Source of the DNA: JANMDU01 sp031418715
GTDB taxonomy: Bacteria; Pseudomonadota; Gammaproteobacteria; Burkholderiales; Burkholderiaceae_C
Direction: 5' to 3'
Length of the DNA stretch: 64,000 nucleotides
Assembly: GCA_031418715.1 (NCBI GenBank)
Contig: JANOJL010000066.1
Span: 157,739 to 221,738 of the forward strand
Below the pieces are notes generated by a model. The model ran no database searches. It had not been told where the DNA came from and saw only the letters and a program-made list of their open reading frames with translations. This document shows, piece after piece, positions 1 to 7,016 of the stretch. The translations under genes and the position numbers were made by a program. Numbering within the stretch: the stretch's first letter is position 1; every line of letters begins with the position of its first letter.

Positions 1-259
1 TCTCGGCATTGATCGGCGCACCGTGCAGCTCGCAGAGGTAAGCAGCACGTTGCACCGGGTCTTTAAGGCGTTGATAAGCCTCATTGATCCGCACGCTCCA
101 TTGCATCGCGATGCGCTGTGTTGCTGCACCTTGGGCGGCAAACTTATCGGGATGTGCCTCGCGCTGTAGCTCTTTCCAACGAGCATCTAGCTGAGCGCGG
201 TCTTGGTCGAATTGAGCAGGTAGGGCAAAAAGCTCAAAGTCGGTAGATTGGAGATTCAT
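1..259 (-). CDS. hscB: Fe-S co-chaperone HscB, N-terminal part (cut by window edge)
   Basis: The first 86 residues, read from an ATG at 259, form a J-domain of the HscB type: the HPDKF segment near residue 36 is the signature that stimulates the ATPase of its Hsp70 partner HscA. HscB brings the scaffold IscU to HscA so that a finished Fe-S cluster can be handed to target proteins. The ATG overlaps the stop of iscA by one base (TGATG), so the two are probably translationally coupled. The C-terminal IscU-binding three-helix domain lies outside the window, and hscA and fdx would be expected beyond position 1. Confidence 0.93.
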   Translation of the reverse strand, partial: MNLQSTDFELFALPAQFDQDRAQLDARWKELQREAHPDKFAAQGAATQRIAMQWSVRINEAYQRLKDPVQRAAYLCELHGAPINAE

Positions 260-582
260 CACACACGGAATGACTCACCGCAACCGCATTTGTCTCGCTC
301 ATTCGGGTTATTGAACCGAAAACCTTCGTTCAAGCCTTCGCGCACAAAATCGAGCGTAGTGCCGTCTAGGTAAGCCAAGCTTTTCGGATCGACCATCAGT
401 TTGATGCCTTCAGTCACGAACAAGGCATCTTCGGGAGCGACCTCATCGACGTATTCGAGCTTGTAGGCCAAGCCTGAGCAGCCGGTGGTCTTCACGCCCA
501 AGCGCACGCCGACACCTTTGCCGCGTTTGGCAAGGTATTTGGTGACGTGTTTGGCAGCGGCAGGAGTGAGGTTGACGGGCAT
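259..582 (-). CDS. iscA: Iron-sulfur cluster assembly protein IscA
   Basis: This 107-residue protein is an A-type Fe-S carrier. The three family cysteines are visible: Cys35 in TTGCSG and Cys99 and Cys101 in the C-terminal CGCGESF. A-type carriers accept clusters from IscU and pass them to apo-enzymes, especially 4Fe-4S enzymes. Length and motifs are normal for IscA. It lies between iscU (65-base gap) and hscB (one-base overlap), the standard isc operon position. Confidence 0.95.
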   Translation of the reverse strand: MPVNLTPAAAKHVTKYLAKRGKGVGVRLGVKTTGCSGLAYKLEYVDEVAPEDALFVTEGIKLMVDPKSLAYLDGTTLDFVREGLNEGFRFNNPNERDKCGCGESFRV

Positions 583-647
583 GATATTTACGTGGAGACA
601 ATGAGCACGCAGGCAAGCTCAGTGCGGTACGGTGGGAGGCAATGAGC

Positions 648-1046
648 TTAGGCGGCCACAGCAGCGCTGTGCTTTTGCTTGTAATCCGAAATCGCGGCTT
701 TGATCGCATCTTCGGCAAGGATCGAGCAGTGAATTTTCACGGGCGGCAGTGCTAGCTCTTCAGCAATCACACTGTTTTTAAGTGCACCCGCTTCGTCGAG
801 CGTTTTGCCTTTGACCCACTCAGTCACGAGCGAGCTGGAGGCAATAGCTGAGCCGCAGCCGTAGGTTTTGAAGCGTGCGTCTTCGATGATGCCCGTTGCA
901 GGGTTGACCTTGATTTGCAGCTTCATCACATCGCCGCAAGCTGGCGCGCCGACCATGCCGGTGCCAACGGAATCATCGCCTTTGTCGAATGTGCCGACAT
1001 TGCGGGGGTTTTCGTAGTGATCTACAACTTTGTCTGAATAAGCCAT
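648..1046 (-). CDS. iscU: Fe-S cluster assembly scaffold IscU
   Basis: The 132-residue protein is the scaffold on which IscS-derived sulfur and iron are built into a 2Fe-2S cluster. The ligands are present: Cys37 and Asp39 in GAPACGDV, Cys64 in TYGCGS, and His106-Cys107 in KIHCSIL. The LPPVK motif at 100-104 is the peptide recognised by HscA. The start has a purine-rich site (AGAGGTA) a few bases upstream. Length is close to the usual 128 residues. It follows iscS after an 18-base gap in a single minus-strand operon. Confidence 0.96.
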   Translation of the reverse strand: MAYSDKVVDHYENPRNVGTFDKGDDSVGTGMVGAPACGDVMKLQIKVNPATGIIEDARFKTYGCGSAIASSSLVTEWVKGKTLDEAGALKNSVIAEELALPPVKIHCSILAEDAIKAAISDYKQKHSAAVAA

Positions 1047-1064
1047 GATAGTTACCTCTAATAT

Positions 1065-2285
1065 CTAGTGTGCTGTCCATTGGATCGTGCTGATATCGAT
1101 CCCTTCTTTGTACATATCCCACAGCGGGCTCAAATCGCGCAGTTTGGCGACATTGTGCTTGATGGTGGAAATAGCAAAATCAATTTCTTCTTCGGTTGTC
1201 CAGCGGCCAATCGTCATGCGCAGGCTGCTGTGGGCGAGTTCGTCGCTGCGGCCAAGAGCGCGCAAAACGTAGCTGGGCTCTAGCGATGCGCTAGTGCAAG
1301 CCGAGCCGGAAGACACGGCCAAGCCTTTGATGCCCATGATCAGGCTTTCGCCTTCCACATAGTTGAAGCTCATGTTGATGTTGTGCGGCACGCGCTGCGT
1401 CTCATGGCCGTTAATGAAGACTTGCTCAATGCCTTTCAAGCCATTCATCAAGCGTTGCTGCAGAGCCGTAATGCGCTTGTTTTCCTCAACCATCTCTTCT
1501 TTGGCAATACGGTAAGCCTCGCCCATGCCAACGCATTGATGAGTGGGCAATGTGCCTGAGCGCATACCGCGTTCATGGCCACCGCCGTGCATTTGCGCTT
1601 CAATGCGGATACGCGGCTTGCGGCGCACATACAAAGCGCCAATGCCTTTGGGGCCATAGGTTTTGTGGCTGGTCAGGCTCATCAAATCAACCGGCAATGT
1701 GGCCAAATCTACTTCCACACGACCGGTTGCCTGCGCCGCATCCACATGGAAAATCACGCCTTTCTCTCGGCAGATTTTGCCAATGGCAGCAATGTCTTGT
1801 ACCACGCCAATTTCGTTGTTCACAAACATGACACTGGCCAGTATCGTGTCGGGTCGAATCGCGGCTTTGAATGCTTCCAGATCGAGCAAACCATCGGCCT
1901 GCACGTCCATATATGTGACTTCAAAACCCTGGCGCTCCAGCTCACGCATGGTGTCGAGCACGGCTTTGTGCTCGGTTTTCACGGTGATCAGGTGCTTGCC
2001 CTTGGTTTTGTAAAAGGCAGCCGCGCCTTTGATGGCGAGGTTGTTGGATTCGGTGGCGCCAGAGGTCCACACGATTTCGCGTGGGTCGGCACCAATTAGC
2101 GCCGCAACATGCTCACGTGCTTTTTCTACAGCAGCTTCTGCTTCCCAGCCCCACGCATGCGAGCGCGAGGCGGGGTTGCCGAAATGCTCGCGCAACCAAG
2201 GAATGATCGCATCCACCACCCTTGGGTCGCAGGGGTTGGTGGCTGAGTAATCGAGATAAATGGGGAAATGTGGCGTGGCATCCAT
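1065..2285 (-). CDS. iscS: Cysteine desulfurase IscS
   Basis: IscS is a PLP enzyme that converts L-cysteine to L-alanine and carries the sulfur as a persulfide to IscU and to tRNA thiolation enzymes. The 406-residue sequence has the Schiff-base lysine, Lys208, in LTSHKTYGPKG, and the catalytic loop cysteine, Cys330, in SSGSACTSAS. The C-terminus ends in SPLWDMYKEGID...QWTAH, typical of the IscU-docking end of housekeeping IscS rather than SufS. It sits between iscR and iscU and is likely cotranscribed with both. Confidence 0.97.
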   Translation of the reverse strand: MDATPHFPIYLDYSATNPCDPRVVDAIIPWLREHFGNPASRSHAWGWEAEAAVEKAREHVAALIGADPREIVWTSGATESNNLAIKGAAAFYKTKGKHLITVKTEHKAVLDTMRELERQGFEVTYMDVQADGLLDLEAFKAAIRPDTILASVMFVNNEIGVVQDIAAIGKICREKGVIFHVDAAQATGRVEVDLATLPVDLMSLTSHKTYGPKGIGALYVRRKPRIRIEAQMHGGGHERGMRSGTLPTHQCVGMGEAYRIAKEEMVEENKRITALQQRLMNGLKGIEQVFINGHETQRVPHNINMSFNYVEGESLIMGIKGLAVSSGSACTSASLEPSYVLRALGRSDELAHSSLRMTIGRWTTEEEIDFAISTIKHNVAKLRDLSPLWDMYKEGIDISTIQWTAH

Positions 2286-2333
2286 GGTGGCTGTACGGCT
2301 GAAAAAATCTGAATGGCGGAATAGCTGAAGGGT

Positions 2334-2870
2334 TTACTTGCCAAAAACGCCGCCCAATGCGAACACCGAATTCGGCGCATTGATACGGATCGGCTTGACG
2401 ACTTGCATCGGCGAAATGGCTTTTTTGAGCATGGGCTTGACTTCGATATGTACGCCTTTGGCGAGCTGCTCATCCACCATGTCTTGCAGGCTCACGGAGC
2501 CTAGGAATTCGCTCATGCGGGCATTGAGCTTGCTCCAAAGATCGTGTGTCATGCAGCGGCCGGTATCGCCGCCATTGCAATTTTCTTTGCCGCCGCAGCT
2601 GGTCGCGTCCATCGCTTCATCCACCGAGGTGATGATTTCAGCAATCGTGATACCGCTGGACTCGCGCCCCAGCGTGTAGCCGCCACCAGGGCCTCGGGTG
2701 GATTCCACCAAGCCATTGCGACGCAGCTTGCCAAAAAGCTGTTCTAAGTAAGACAGGGAAATCCGCTGACGCTGGCTGATGGCAGCAAGCGTTACGGGGC
2801 CTGCGTTTTGGCGCAGAGCCAGATCTATCATTGCCGTGACCGCAAATCGGCCTTTTGTTGTGAGACGCAT
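2334..2870 (-). CDS. iscR: Rrf2-family Fe-S sensor and repressor IscR
   Basis: IscR (178 residues) has an N-terminal winged helix (about 1-75) and the cluster-binding loop with Cys92, Cys98 and Cys106 followed by His109, matching the Cys3-His ligand set that holds its 2Fe-2S cluster. The holo form represses the isc operon; the apo form regulates other promoters. Loop spacing is slightly longer than in E. coli. The ATG is preceded by AGGAG with a short spacer. It is the first gene of iscR-S-U-A-hscB. The C-terminal 70 residues beyond the cluster loop have low complexity and no recognisable motif. Confidence 0.95.
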   Translation of the reverse strand: MRLTTKGRFAVTAMIDLALRQNAGPVTLAAISQRQRISLSYLEQLFGKLRRNGLVESTRGPGGGYTLGRESSGITIAEIITSVDEAMDATSCGGKENCNGGDTGRCMTHDLWSKLNARMSEFLGSVSLQDMVDEQLAKGVHIEVKPMLKKAISPMQVVKPIRINAPNSVFALGGVFGK

Positions 2871-3118
2871 GTGTGCTCCTAAGTGCTACGCATTCAAAAA
2901 TGTCTTGAACTCAACTGCATTCAAGACCACGTCTCCGCCCTATTTAGGCTGCTTGGAAAAGTATGTTTCCAAATAGCCACCTCTCGACGATTCGTGGATT
3001 GTTAGATGTTGCTCTTTTGCTGTCACCTTGACTCTTCGCATTGAGCTTTTAATCTTGAGCATTTCACTCAAGTATAACAGATACCCCACGAATTCGCTCA
3101 AGTTTGATTCTACACGAC
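2871..3118. promoter_or_regulatory. iscR upstream region with three dyad symmetries
   Basis: This 248-base gap lies upstream of the isc operon. Three inverted repeats are visible: GTCTTGAA/TTCAAGAC at 2902-2909 and 2920-2927 (8-bp arms, 10-bp centre); TTGGAAA/TTTCCAA at 2953-2959 and 2966-2972, extended outward by GGCT/AGCC at 2947 and 2975; and CTTGAG/CTCAAG at 3054-3059 and 3067-3072. A clear sigma-70 promoter was not found. Their position suggests operators for IscR or another regulator, but none matches the E. coli IscR type 1 site well. Confidence 0.4.
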
Positions 3119-3643
3119 TTATGAGTTTCGTTTGCGACTCGTTAGTTTTAATTGAATCAGAGCTCTCATCTGGGCCAAAAGCCCAGCGCTAGCCGCTTCC
3201 GCCATATCTAACACCTGCTCAAAACCTGCTTTTGCGCTATGGTATGGGTCTGGCACCACCTCGCCGAGCGCCAAAGCCGGGTCAGCAAAGCTCATAAAAA
3301 GCCGCAGCTTGTGCGCTTGATCGGGCGGGCAATCGGCTTGCAGAAGTGCGAGATTGTCCCAATCCATCGCCAAAATCAGGTCAAACTTCTCGTAATCGGC
3401 ATCCAGCACCTGCCGCGCCCGCTGCTTAGAAAGATCAATGCCTCTGGCCAGCGCATGCATCTGGCTGCGCTCATCTGGCGGGCTGCCGGGATGGTAGTTG
3501 TGCGTTCCAGCGGAATCTATCTTCACCTGCTCGCCCAAGCCCGCCTGCGCCACACGTGCGCGAAACACGCCCTCAGCCGTGGGGCTGCGGCAAATGTTGC
3601 CCATGCAGACGAAGAGGATGTGAATCTGAGCGGGGATGGTCAT
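3119..3643 (-). CDS. Low-molecular-weight protein-tyrosine phosphatase
   Basis: The N-terminus carries the CX5R(S/T) phosphatase loop VCMGNICRSP and the C-terminal half carries the general-acid loop PDPYH, so this is a cytoplasmic LMW protein-tyrosine phosphatase of the Wzb/YfkJ class. With the ATG at 3643 the nucleophile is Cys13 and Arg19, a normal position; the protein is then 174 residues. An ATG further upstream at 3670 would add nine residues. A 14-bp duplication spans the start (see repeat at 3633). No exopolysaccharide kinase is adjacent, so the substrate is unknown. Confidence 0.88.
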   Translation of the reverse strand: MTIPAQIHILFVCMGNICRSPTAEGVFRARVAQAGLGEQVKIDSAGTHNYHPGSPPDERSQMHALARGIDLSKQRARQVLDADYEKFDLILAMDWDNLALLQADCPPDQAHKLRLFMSFADPALALGEVVPDPYHSAKAGFEQVLDMAEAASAGLLAQMRALIQLKLTSRKRNS

Positions 3644-3660
3644 TGTGGGATGGTCATTGT
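3633..3660. repeat. 14-bp perfect tandem duplication over a start codon
   Basis: GGGATGGTCATTGT occurs twice back to back (3633-3646 and 3647-3660) at the start of the phosphatase gene. On the minus strand each copy carries an ATG; the upstream one opens a five-codon ORF whose TGA overlaps the ATG of the phosphatase at 3643. Confidence 0.9.
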
Positions 3661-3711
3661 TAACTGCCATAGCTGGAGAAGATGCCTCTACTTTAGGCAG
3701 ATTTTAAAAGG

Positions 3712-3767
3712 AAAATAGCCCTCTAGCCGTTATAGAATTTGCATAGAGTGCTATCACTTTAATAGTG
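3712..3767 (+). repeat. Dispersed 55-bp repeat, copy 1 (intergenic)
   Basis: Forward copy between the phosphatase gene and prmC. It shows the family landmarks in order: AAATNGCC, CTCTAGCCGTTATAGAA, a TGCGC-like segment (here TGCAT) and the terminal dyad TGCTATCA/TAATAGTG. It lies just upstream of prmC. Confidence 0.75.
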
Positions 3768-3808
3768 AATGATGGTTGCCCTTCTAGCCCTCTCTACAAT
3801 CCTAGCTC

Positions 3809-4651
3809 ATGCTGCCCATCACCGCCCTCTTGCATTCCGCCATCGTCCAAGGCCTGGCGCGGATTGATGCGCAGATGCTCATGCTACATGCCTGCGGGCG
3901 CGCCGCGCAAGACCGCGCTTGGCTGATCGCGCATGACCAAGAGATGCTCAGCGATGCCCAATTCGCGCTCTGGCAAGCCGCGCTGCTGCTCCGCTTGTCA
4001 GGCGAGCCAGTGGCCTACATCATTGGCTACAAAGAGTTCTACGGATTGAAATTGAAAATCACTGCTGACGTGCTCGATCCGCGCGGCGATACTGAAACCT
4101 TGGTGGACTGGGCGCTAGAGCTGATTCCCGAAGATCAGGCTTTCAAAGTGCTGGATTTGGGCACAGGCAGTGGTGCGGTGGCTTTGGCTATTCAGTCGCA
4201 AAGACCGAATGCACAGATCACCGCCACAGACGCTTCAGGCCAGGCGCTGGCTGTTGCGCAAACCAATGCTGACGTACTCCACCTCCCTATTCGCTGTGTT
4301 CTGGCAGATGCGCATCTCCCGAATTGGTTTTCTAGCCTTGGCGAAGAAATGTTTGATCTCATCGTCTCCAATCCGCCGTATATCGCTGAGGGTGATGCCC
4401 ACTTGGCGGCCTTAAAGCACGAGCCTGAGATGGCTTTGACCAGCGGCAAAGACGGTCTAGATGCCATCCGAAACATCGTTGCGAATGCAAAAATGCATCT
4501 TTCAGTTGGCGGATGGCTTCTCTTCGAGCATGGCTACGATCAGGCCAGCACAGTGGCAGATATCTTGCGCGAGAACGGATTCAGCGCTTTTTCTACCCGC
4601 CCTGATCTGGCAGGCCTTCCGCGCTGCACAGGTGGGCAGCATCCGCTATAA
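3809..4651 (+). CDS. prmC: Release factor glutamine N5-methyltransferase PrmC
   Basis: PrmC (HemK) methylates the glutamine of the GGQ motif in RF1 and RF2. The 280-residue protein has the N-terminal helical domain, the linker motif GEPVAYIIGYKEFYG (65-79), PRGDTET (91-97), SAM motif I LDLGTGSG (115-122) and the catalytic NPPY at 188-191 that binds the target glutamine. The linker usually reads PxQYIxG, so the motif is slightly changed. prfA is not adjacent on this side. The gene follows repeat copy 1, which forms most of its leader. Confidence 0.94.
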   Translation: MLPITALLHSAIVQGLARIDAQMLMLHACGRAAQDRAWLIAHDQEMLSDAQFALWQAALLLRLSGEPVAYIIGYKEFYGLKLKITADVLDPRGDTETLVDWALELIPEDQAFKVLDLGTGSGAVALAIQSQRPNAQITATDASGQALAVAQTNADVLHLPIRCVLADAHLPNWFSSLGEEMFDLIVSNPPYIAEGDAHLAALKHEPEMALTSGKDGLDAIRNIVANAKMHLSVGGWLLFEHGYDQASTVADILRENGFSAFSTRPDLAGLPRCTGGQHPL

Positions 4652-4658
4652 AAAAGTA

Positions 4659-5135
4659 TCAATGCTGATGCCCATGCTCTCCATGCACATGCCCATGCGC
4701 AATCTCTTCATCTGATGCAGCCTGCACCTTCAACACCTTGATGTTGAATTTCAAGGTCTTGCCAGCATGCGGATGGTTGCCATCCAGCATCACCTCTTGG
4801 CCTTTGATTTTCAGCACGTTAAAAACGTGTTCGCTGCCATCTTCTGTGTGCCCGCGCAGCTGCCCGCCCACCTTCACGCCCGCTGGAAATTCAGACTTTG
4901 GAATGCTTTTCACCAAGCTAGGATCAATTTCCCCAAAGGCATCCGTGGGTGCGAGCGTCAGAATCGTTTGAAAACCTGCCTCCTGGCCTTCCAGCGCTGC
5001 TTCGATTTTTTCAAAGGTATTTCCATAGCCGCCATGCAGGTAGCTTGATGGCGTTTTGCTTTGCTCCAAGAGGCGGCCAGTGGTATCAGAGACGGTGTAG
5101 CTGATCGTCACAGCGGTATTTTTTTCGATTTTCAT
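4659..5135 (-). CDS. SlyD-like FKBP-type peptidyl-prolyl isomerase
   Basis: The start MKIEKNTAVTISYTV and the block DAFGEID match SlyD-type FKBPs, which have an FKBP fold with an inserted IF chaperone domain. The C-terminus is histidine-rich (HGHVHGEHGHQH), as in SlyD, where such tails bind nickel or other metals. From the ATG at 5135 it has 158 residues; a GTG at 5162 would add nine residues but gives a less family-like start. It converges on prmC with only seven bases between the stops. The role is proline isomerisation and folding assistance in the cytoplasm, possibly with nickel delivery. Confidence 0.88.
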   Translation of the reverse strand: MKIEKNTAVTISYTVSDTTGRLLEQSKTPSSYLHGGYGNTFEKIEAALEGQEAGFQTILTLAPTDAFGEIDPSLVKSIPKSEFPAGVKVGGQLRGHTEDGSEHVFNVLKIKGQEVMLDGNHPHAGKTLKFNIKVLKVQAASDEEIAHGHVHGEHGHQH

Positions 5136-5244
5136 GGTGGAATGATAAAAGTTAGCAGCCACAATTATCCCAGCCCGGCGGCATGGCCGCAGATTTGGGA
5201 TAATCTACGCTTGCATTGCAAAGCCCAACGAAAGAATTTTTGAT

Positions 5245-5574
5245 ATGAGTGAAACCTCCAATCCCACACACAGCCGCATCGACCAACTGGTCAAAGGCAA
5301 CGACATCGTGCTCTTCATGAAAGGCAGCGCCAGCTTCCCCATGTGCGGCTTCTCAGGCCGAGCCATCCAAATTTTGAAAGCTGTCGGCGTCGACACCAAA
5401 GGCATCACCACCGTCAACGTGCTCGACGACGCAGAAATCCGCGCCGGCATCAAGGATTACAGCAACTGGCCCACCATCCCCCAGCTCTACGTCAAAGGCG
5501 AATTCGTCGGCGGCTCAGACATCATGATGGAGATGTATGAAAACGGGGAATTGCAGCAGGTGATCAACGGCTGA
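5245..5574 (+). CDS. grxD: Monothiol glutaredoxin Grx4 family
   Basis: This 109-residue protein has the monothiol signature CGFS at 34-37 (FPMCGFSGRA), followed by the glutathione-binding segments TIPQLYVKGEFVGGSDI. Monothiol CGFS glutaredoxins bind a 2Fe-2S cluster with glutathione and move clusters between scaffolds and targets, so it fits functionally with the isc genes 3 kb away. A weak site GAAAG precedes the ATG. A strong terminator follows at 5593. It is divergent from the slyD-like gene. Confidence 0.95.
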   Translation: MSETSNPTHSRIDQLVKGNDIVLFMKGSASFPMCGFSGRAIQILKAVGVDTKGITTVNVLDDAEIRAGIKDYSNWPTIPQLYVKGEFVGGSDIMMEMYENGELQQVING

Positions 5575-5592
5575 GTTTTATGCTTGGTCAAC

Positions 5593-5620
5593 AAAAAGCG
5601 CGGACTCTCCGCGCTTTTTT
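5593..5620 (+). terminator. Rho-independent terminator after grxD
   Basis: A 12-bp perfect stem (AAAAAGCGCGGA / TCCGCGCTTTTT) with a three-base loop ends in a T-run. It lies 18 bases past the grxD stop and could also serve the convergent transglycosylase gene. Confidence 0.93.
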
Positions 5621-5637
5621 ATTGAGTGGATGAAGAT

Positions 5638-6285
5638 TCATGCTTTGTACTCCCAATTTTTCTGCGCCGCATACACCGCATTCGGGTAAGGTGGTTTGCC
5701 TCGGCTGCCGTTGTAGCGGCCTAGCGCCATGAAGGTGTCGCCGCGCTCGCGTTCTAGATAGTGGCGCAGGATGACGCAGCCGAAGCGGATGTTGGTTTGC
5801 ATGTGGAAGAGTTTGCCGGAATCGCCATCGCCGATCACGCGCGCCCAGAAGGGCATGATTTGCATGTAGCCGCGTGCGCCGACCACGCTGATGGCGTGTT
5901 TGCGGAAATTGCTTTCTACCTGGATGAGGCCGAGGACAAGGGAGATGTCGAGGCCTGCGCGCTTGGATTCGTACCAGACGGTTTGTAGGAATTCTTTGCG
6001 GGTTTCGAAATCGGTTTTTTTCTTCTTTAAACGCGTGCTCATCTCGCCGAGCCAGCGCAGGTATTGCAAACGGCTTTCGGTGTTGTTGAATTCTGGGATG
6101 GGCGGGGCGCTGCTGGAGATGGCGGCGCTGAGAGCGCCGCGCACAGAATCGGCCAGCGGCTCTTCGAGTTGGCGGCCAGCTTGAGCGATGCTTGGCACAA
6201 AGGCAGATGCTATTAATGTGATAGCGCTCTGCGCAGTATATATAAAGGCTACACGGCGATTTGGCTTAAATGTTAGATACTGCAT
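5638..6285 (-). CDS. Lytic transglycosylase, SLT domain, exported
   Basis: The C-terminal half is a goose-lysozyme-like SLT domain: catalytic Glu124 in IQVESNFRKH and GYMQIMP at 139-145. It cleaves murein between MurNAc and GlcNAc in the periplasm. From the ATG at 6285 it has 215 residues and an N-terminal signal with a hydrophobic stretch AFIYTAQSAITLIASAF and a probable cleavage after AQA near residue 36. That signal is encoded by a dispersed repeat copy (6208-6262). The reading frame continues upstream through vapC but without a plausible start. Confidence 0.88.
   Translation of the reverse strand: MQYLTFKPNRRVAFIYTAQSAITLIASAFVPSIAQAGRQLEEPLADSVRGALSAAISSSAPPIPEFNNTESRLQYLRWLGEMSTRLKKKKTDFETRKEFLQTVWYESKRAGLDISLVLGLIQVESNFRKHAISVVGARGYMQIMPFWARVIGDGDSGKLFHMQTNIRFGCVILRHYLERERGDTFMALGRYNGSRGKPPYPNAVYAAQKNWEYKA
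6208..6262 (-). repeat. Dispersed 55-bp repeat, copy 2 (encodes a signal peptide)
   Basis: The copy is in reverse orientation on the plus strand, from TGCTATTAATGTGATAGC through CTCTGCGCAGTATATATA to GGCGATTT. It lies within the 5' end of the transglycosylase gene and encodes residues about 9-26 of its export signal. Confidence 0.78.
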
Positions 6286-6301
6286 CTTTTCAATCGAACG
6301 T

Positions 6302-6685
6302 TCATACAGCTCTGGGTTTTGCAAAAAACTGCACATCCGGCAAGCCTTGGTAATCCATATCCTGCGTCCAAAACTGCGCATTCCACTCCAACGCCATGCT
6401 GTACATCGCAGCATCGGCAAGCGCCAAGCCGTGGGCTTTGGATATTTTTGAAGCTGCCACGGCGCGAGCATCGGTCAGATCAAGCACGCGGCCTAGTCGC
6501 ATGACGTTCAAGCAGCGGTCAACCAGATCTGCATTCAAACTGCGGCTTAAAATTTTGTGAACTTCAAACAGCGCGATGGTGGGGACGAGCAATTGGTTGC
6601 GCTGCTCAATGGGTAGAGCAAACAAATCTGCTCTTGGGCTATCTGTTAGGTATTCAATCCAGCCAGAGGAGTCAACGACGTTCAT
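6302..6685 (-). CDS. VapC-like PIN-domain toxin
   Basis: The 127-residue protein has a PIN nuclease pattern: Asp5 in VVDSSGWIEY, Glu41 in ALFEVHK, Asp91 in GLALADAAMY and Asp109/Asp111 in TQDMD. These acidic residues bind the metal used to cut RNA. It overlaps the preceding antitoxin gene by four bases (ATGA), the usual VapBC arrangement. Targets in this family are often initiator tRNA or rRNA, but none can be told from sequence. Confidence 0.88.
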   Translation of the reverse strand: MNVVDSSGWIEYLTDSPRADLFALPIEQRNQLLVPTIALFEVHKILSRSLNADLVDRCLNVMRLGRVLDLTDARAVAASKISKAHGLALADAAMYSMALEWNAQFWTQDMDYQGLPDVQFFAKPRAV

Positions 6686-6906
6686 TCAAATGTCCGATCC
6701 GCTTCTTTCTCTGGCTCGATATCGCCCAAGTCATAACCTTTCAACATACCCCGATAAGCGCTCATCGGCAACTCGGGTTTGATAACCAGCTCAAAGCCAC
6801 GTACCTCAAATTGAATGTGTGAGCCAGGGCCGATACCCAGTTGGTTGCGCATGGCAATCGGCAATGTGACTTGACCTTTGCTTGAGACGATGGCTTCGGC
6901 TTGCAT
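6682..6906 (-). CDS. VapB-like antitoxin, AbrB/SpoVT fold
   Basis: The 74-residue protein starts with AEAIVSSKGQVTLPIAMRNQL, the swapped-hairpin AbrB/MazE DNA-binding fold, and has an acidic C-terminal tail (GDIEPEKEADRTFE) of the type that wraps the toxin. It precedes and overlaps the PIN toxin gene. A good ribosome-binding site AAGGAG lies upstream. A palindrome in its leader probably serves autoregulation. Confidence 0.88.
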   Translation of the reverse strand: MQAEAIVSSKGQVTLPIAMRNQLGIGPGSHIQFEVRGFELVIKPELPMSAYRGMLKGYDLGDIEPEKEADRTFE

Positions 6907-6923
6907 GAAAACTCCTTGGATAA

Positions 6924-6965
6924 GTAAAGAATACGATTTTCTTTACAAATATAAAGTAAATTATA
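6924..6965 (-). promoter_or_regulatory. vapBC promoter and operator
   Basis: On the minus strand a TATAAT hexamer (6965-6960) is followed by a perfect inverted repeat GTAAAGAA / TTCTTTAC (6924-6931 and 6939-6946, 7-bp centre). A further half site GTAAA (6956-6960) overlaps the -10. No convincing -35 is seen. The dyad sits between the -10 and the antitoxin start, suiting binding by the AbrB-fold antitoxin. Confidence 0.65.
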
Positions 6966-7016
6966 CAGAGAAATCAAGCGACTTGCTATCAAGCCACGCA
7001 CGCGGTGTTGACCTTT

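Noticed and set aside
1087..2099. Long plus-strand frames across iscS
   Set aside because: They are shadows of the strongly supported iscS gene on the other strand and show no protein family.
3745..3755. GAGTGCTAT in the repeat resembles half a CIRCE element (hrcA is nearby)
   Set aside because: CIRCE needs TTAGCACTC and GAGTGCTAA with a 9-bp spacer; the matching other half is absent in all copies.
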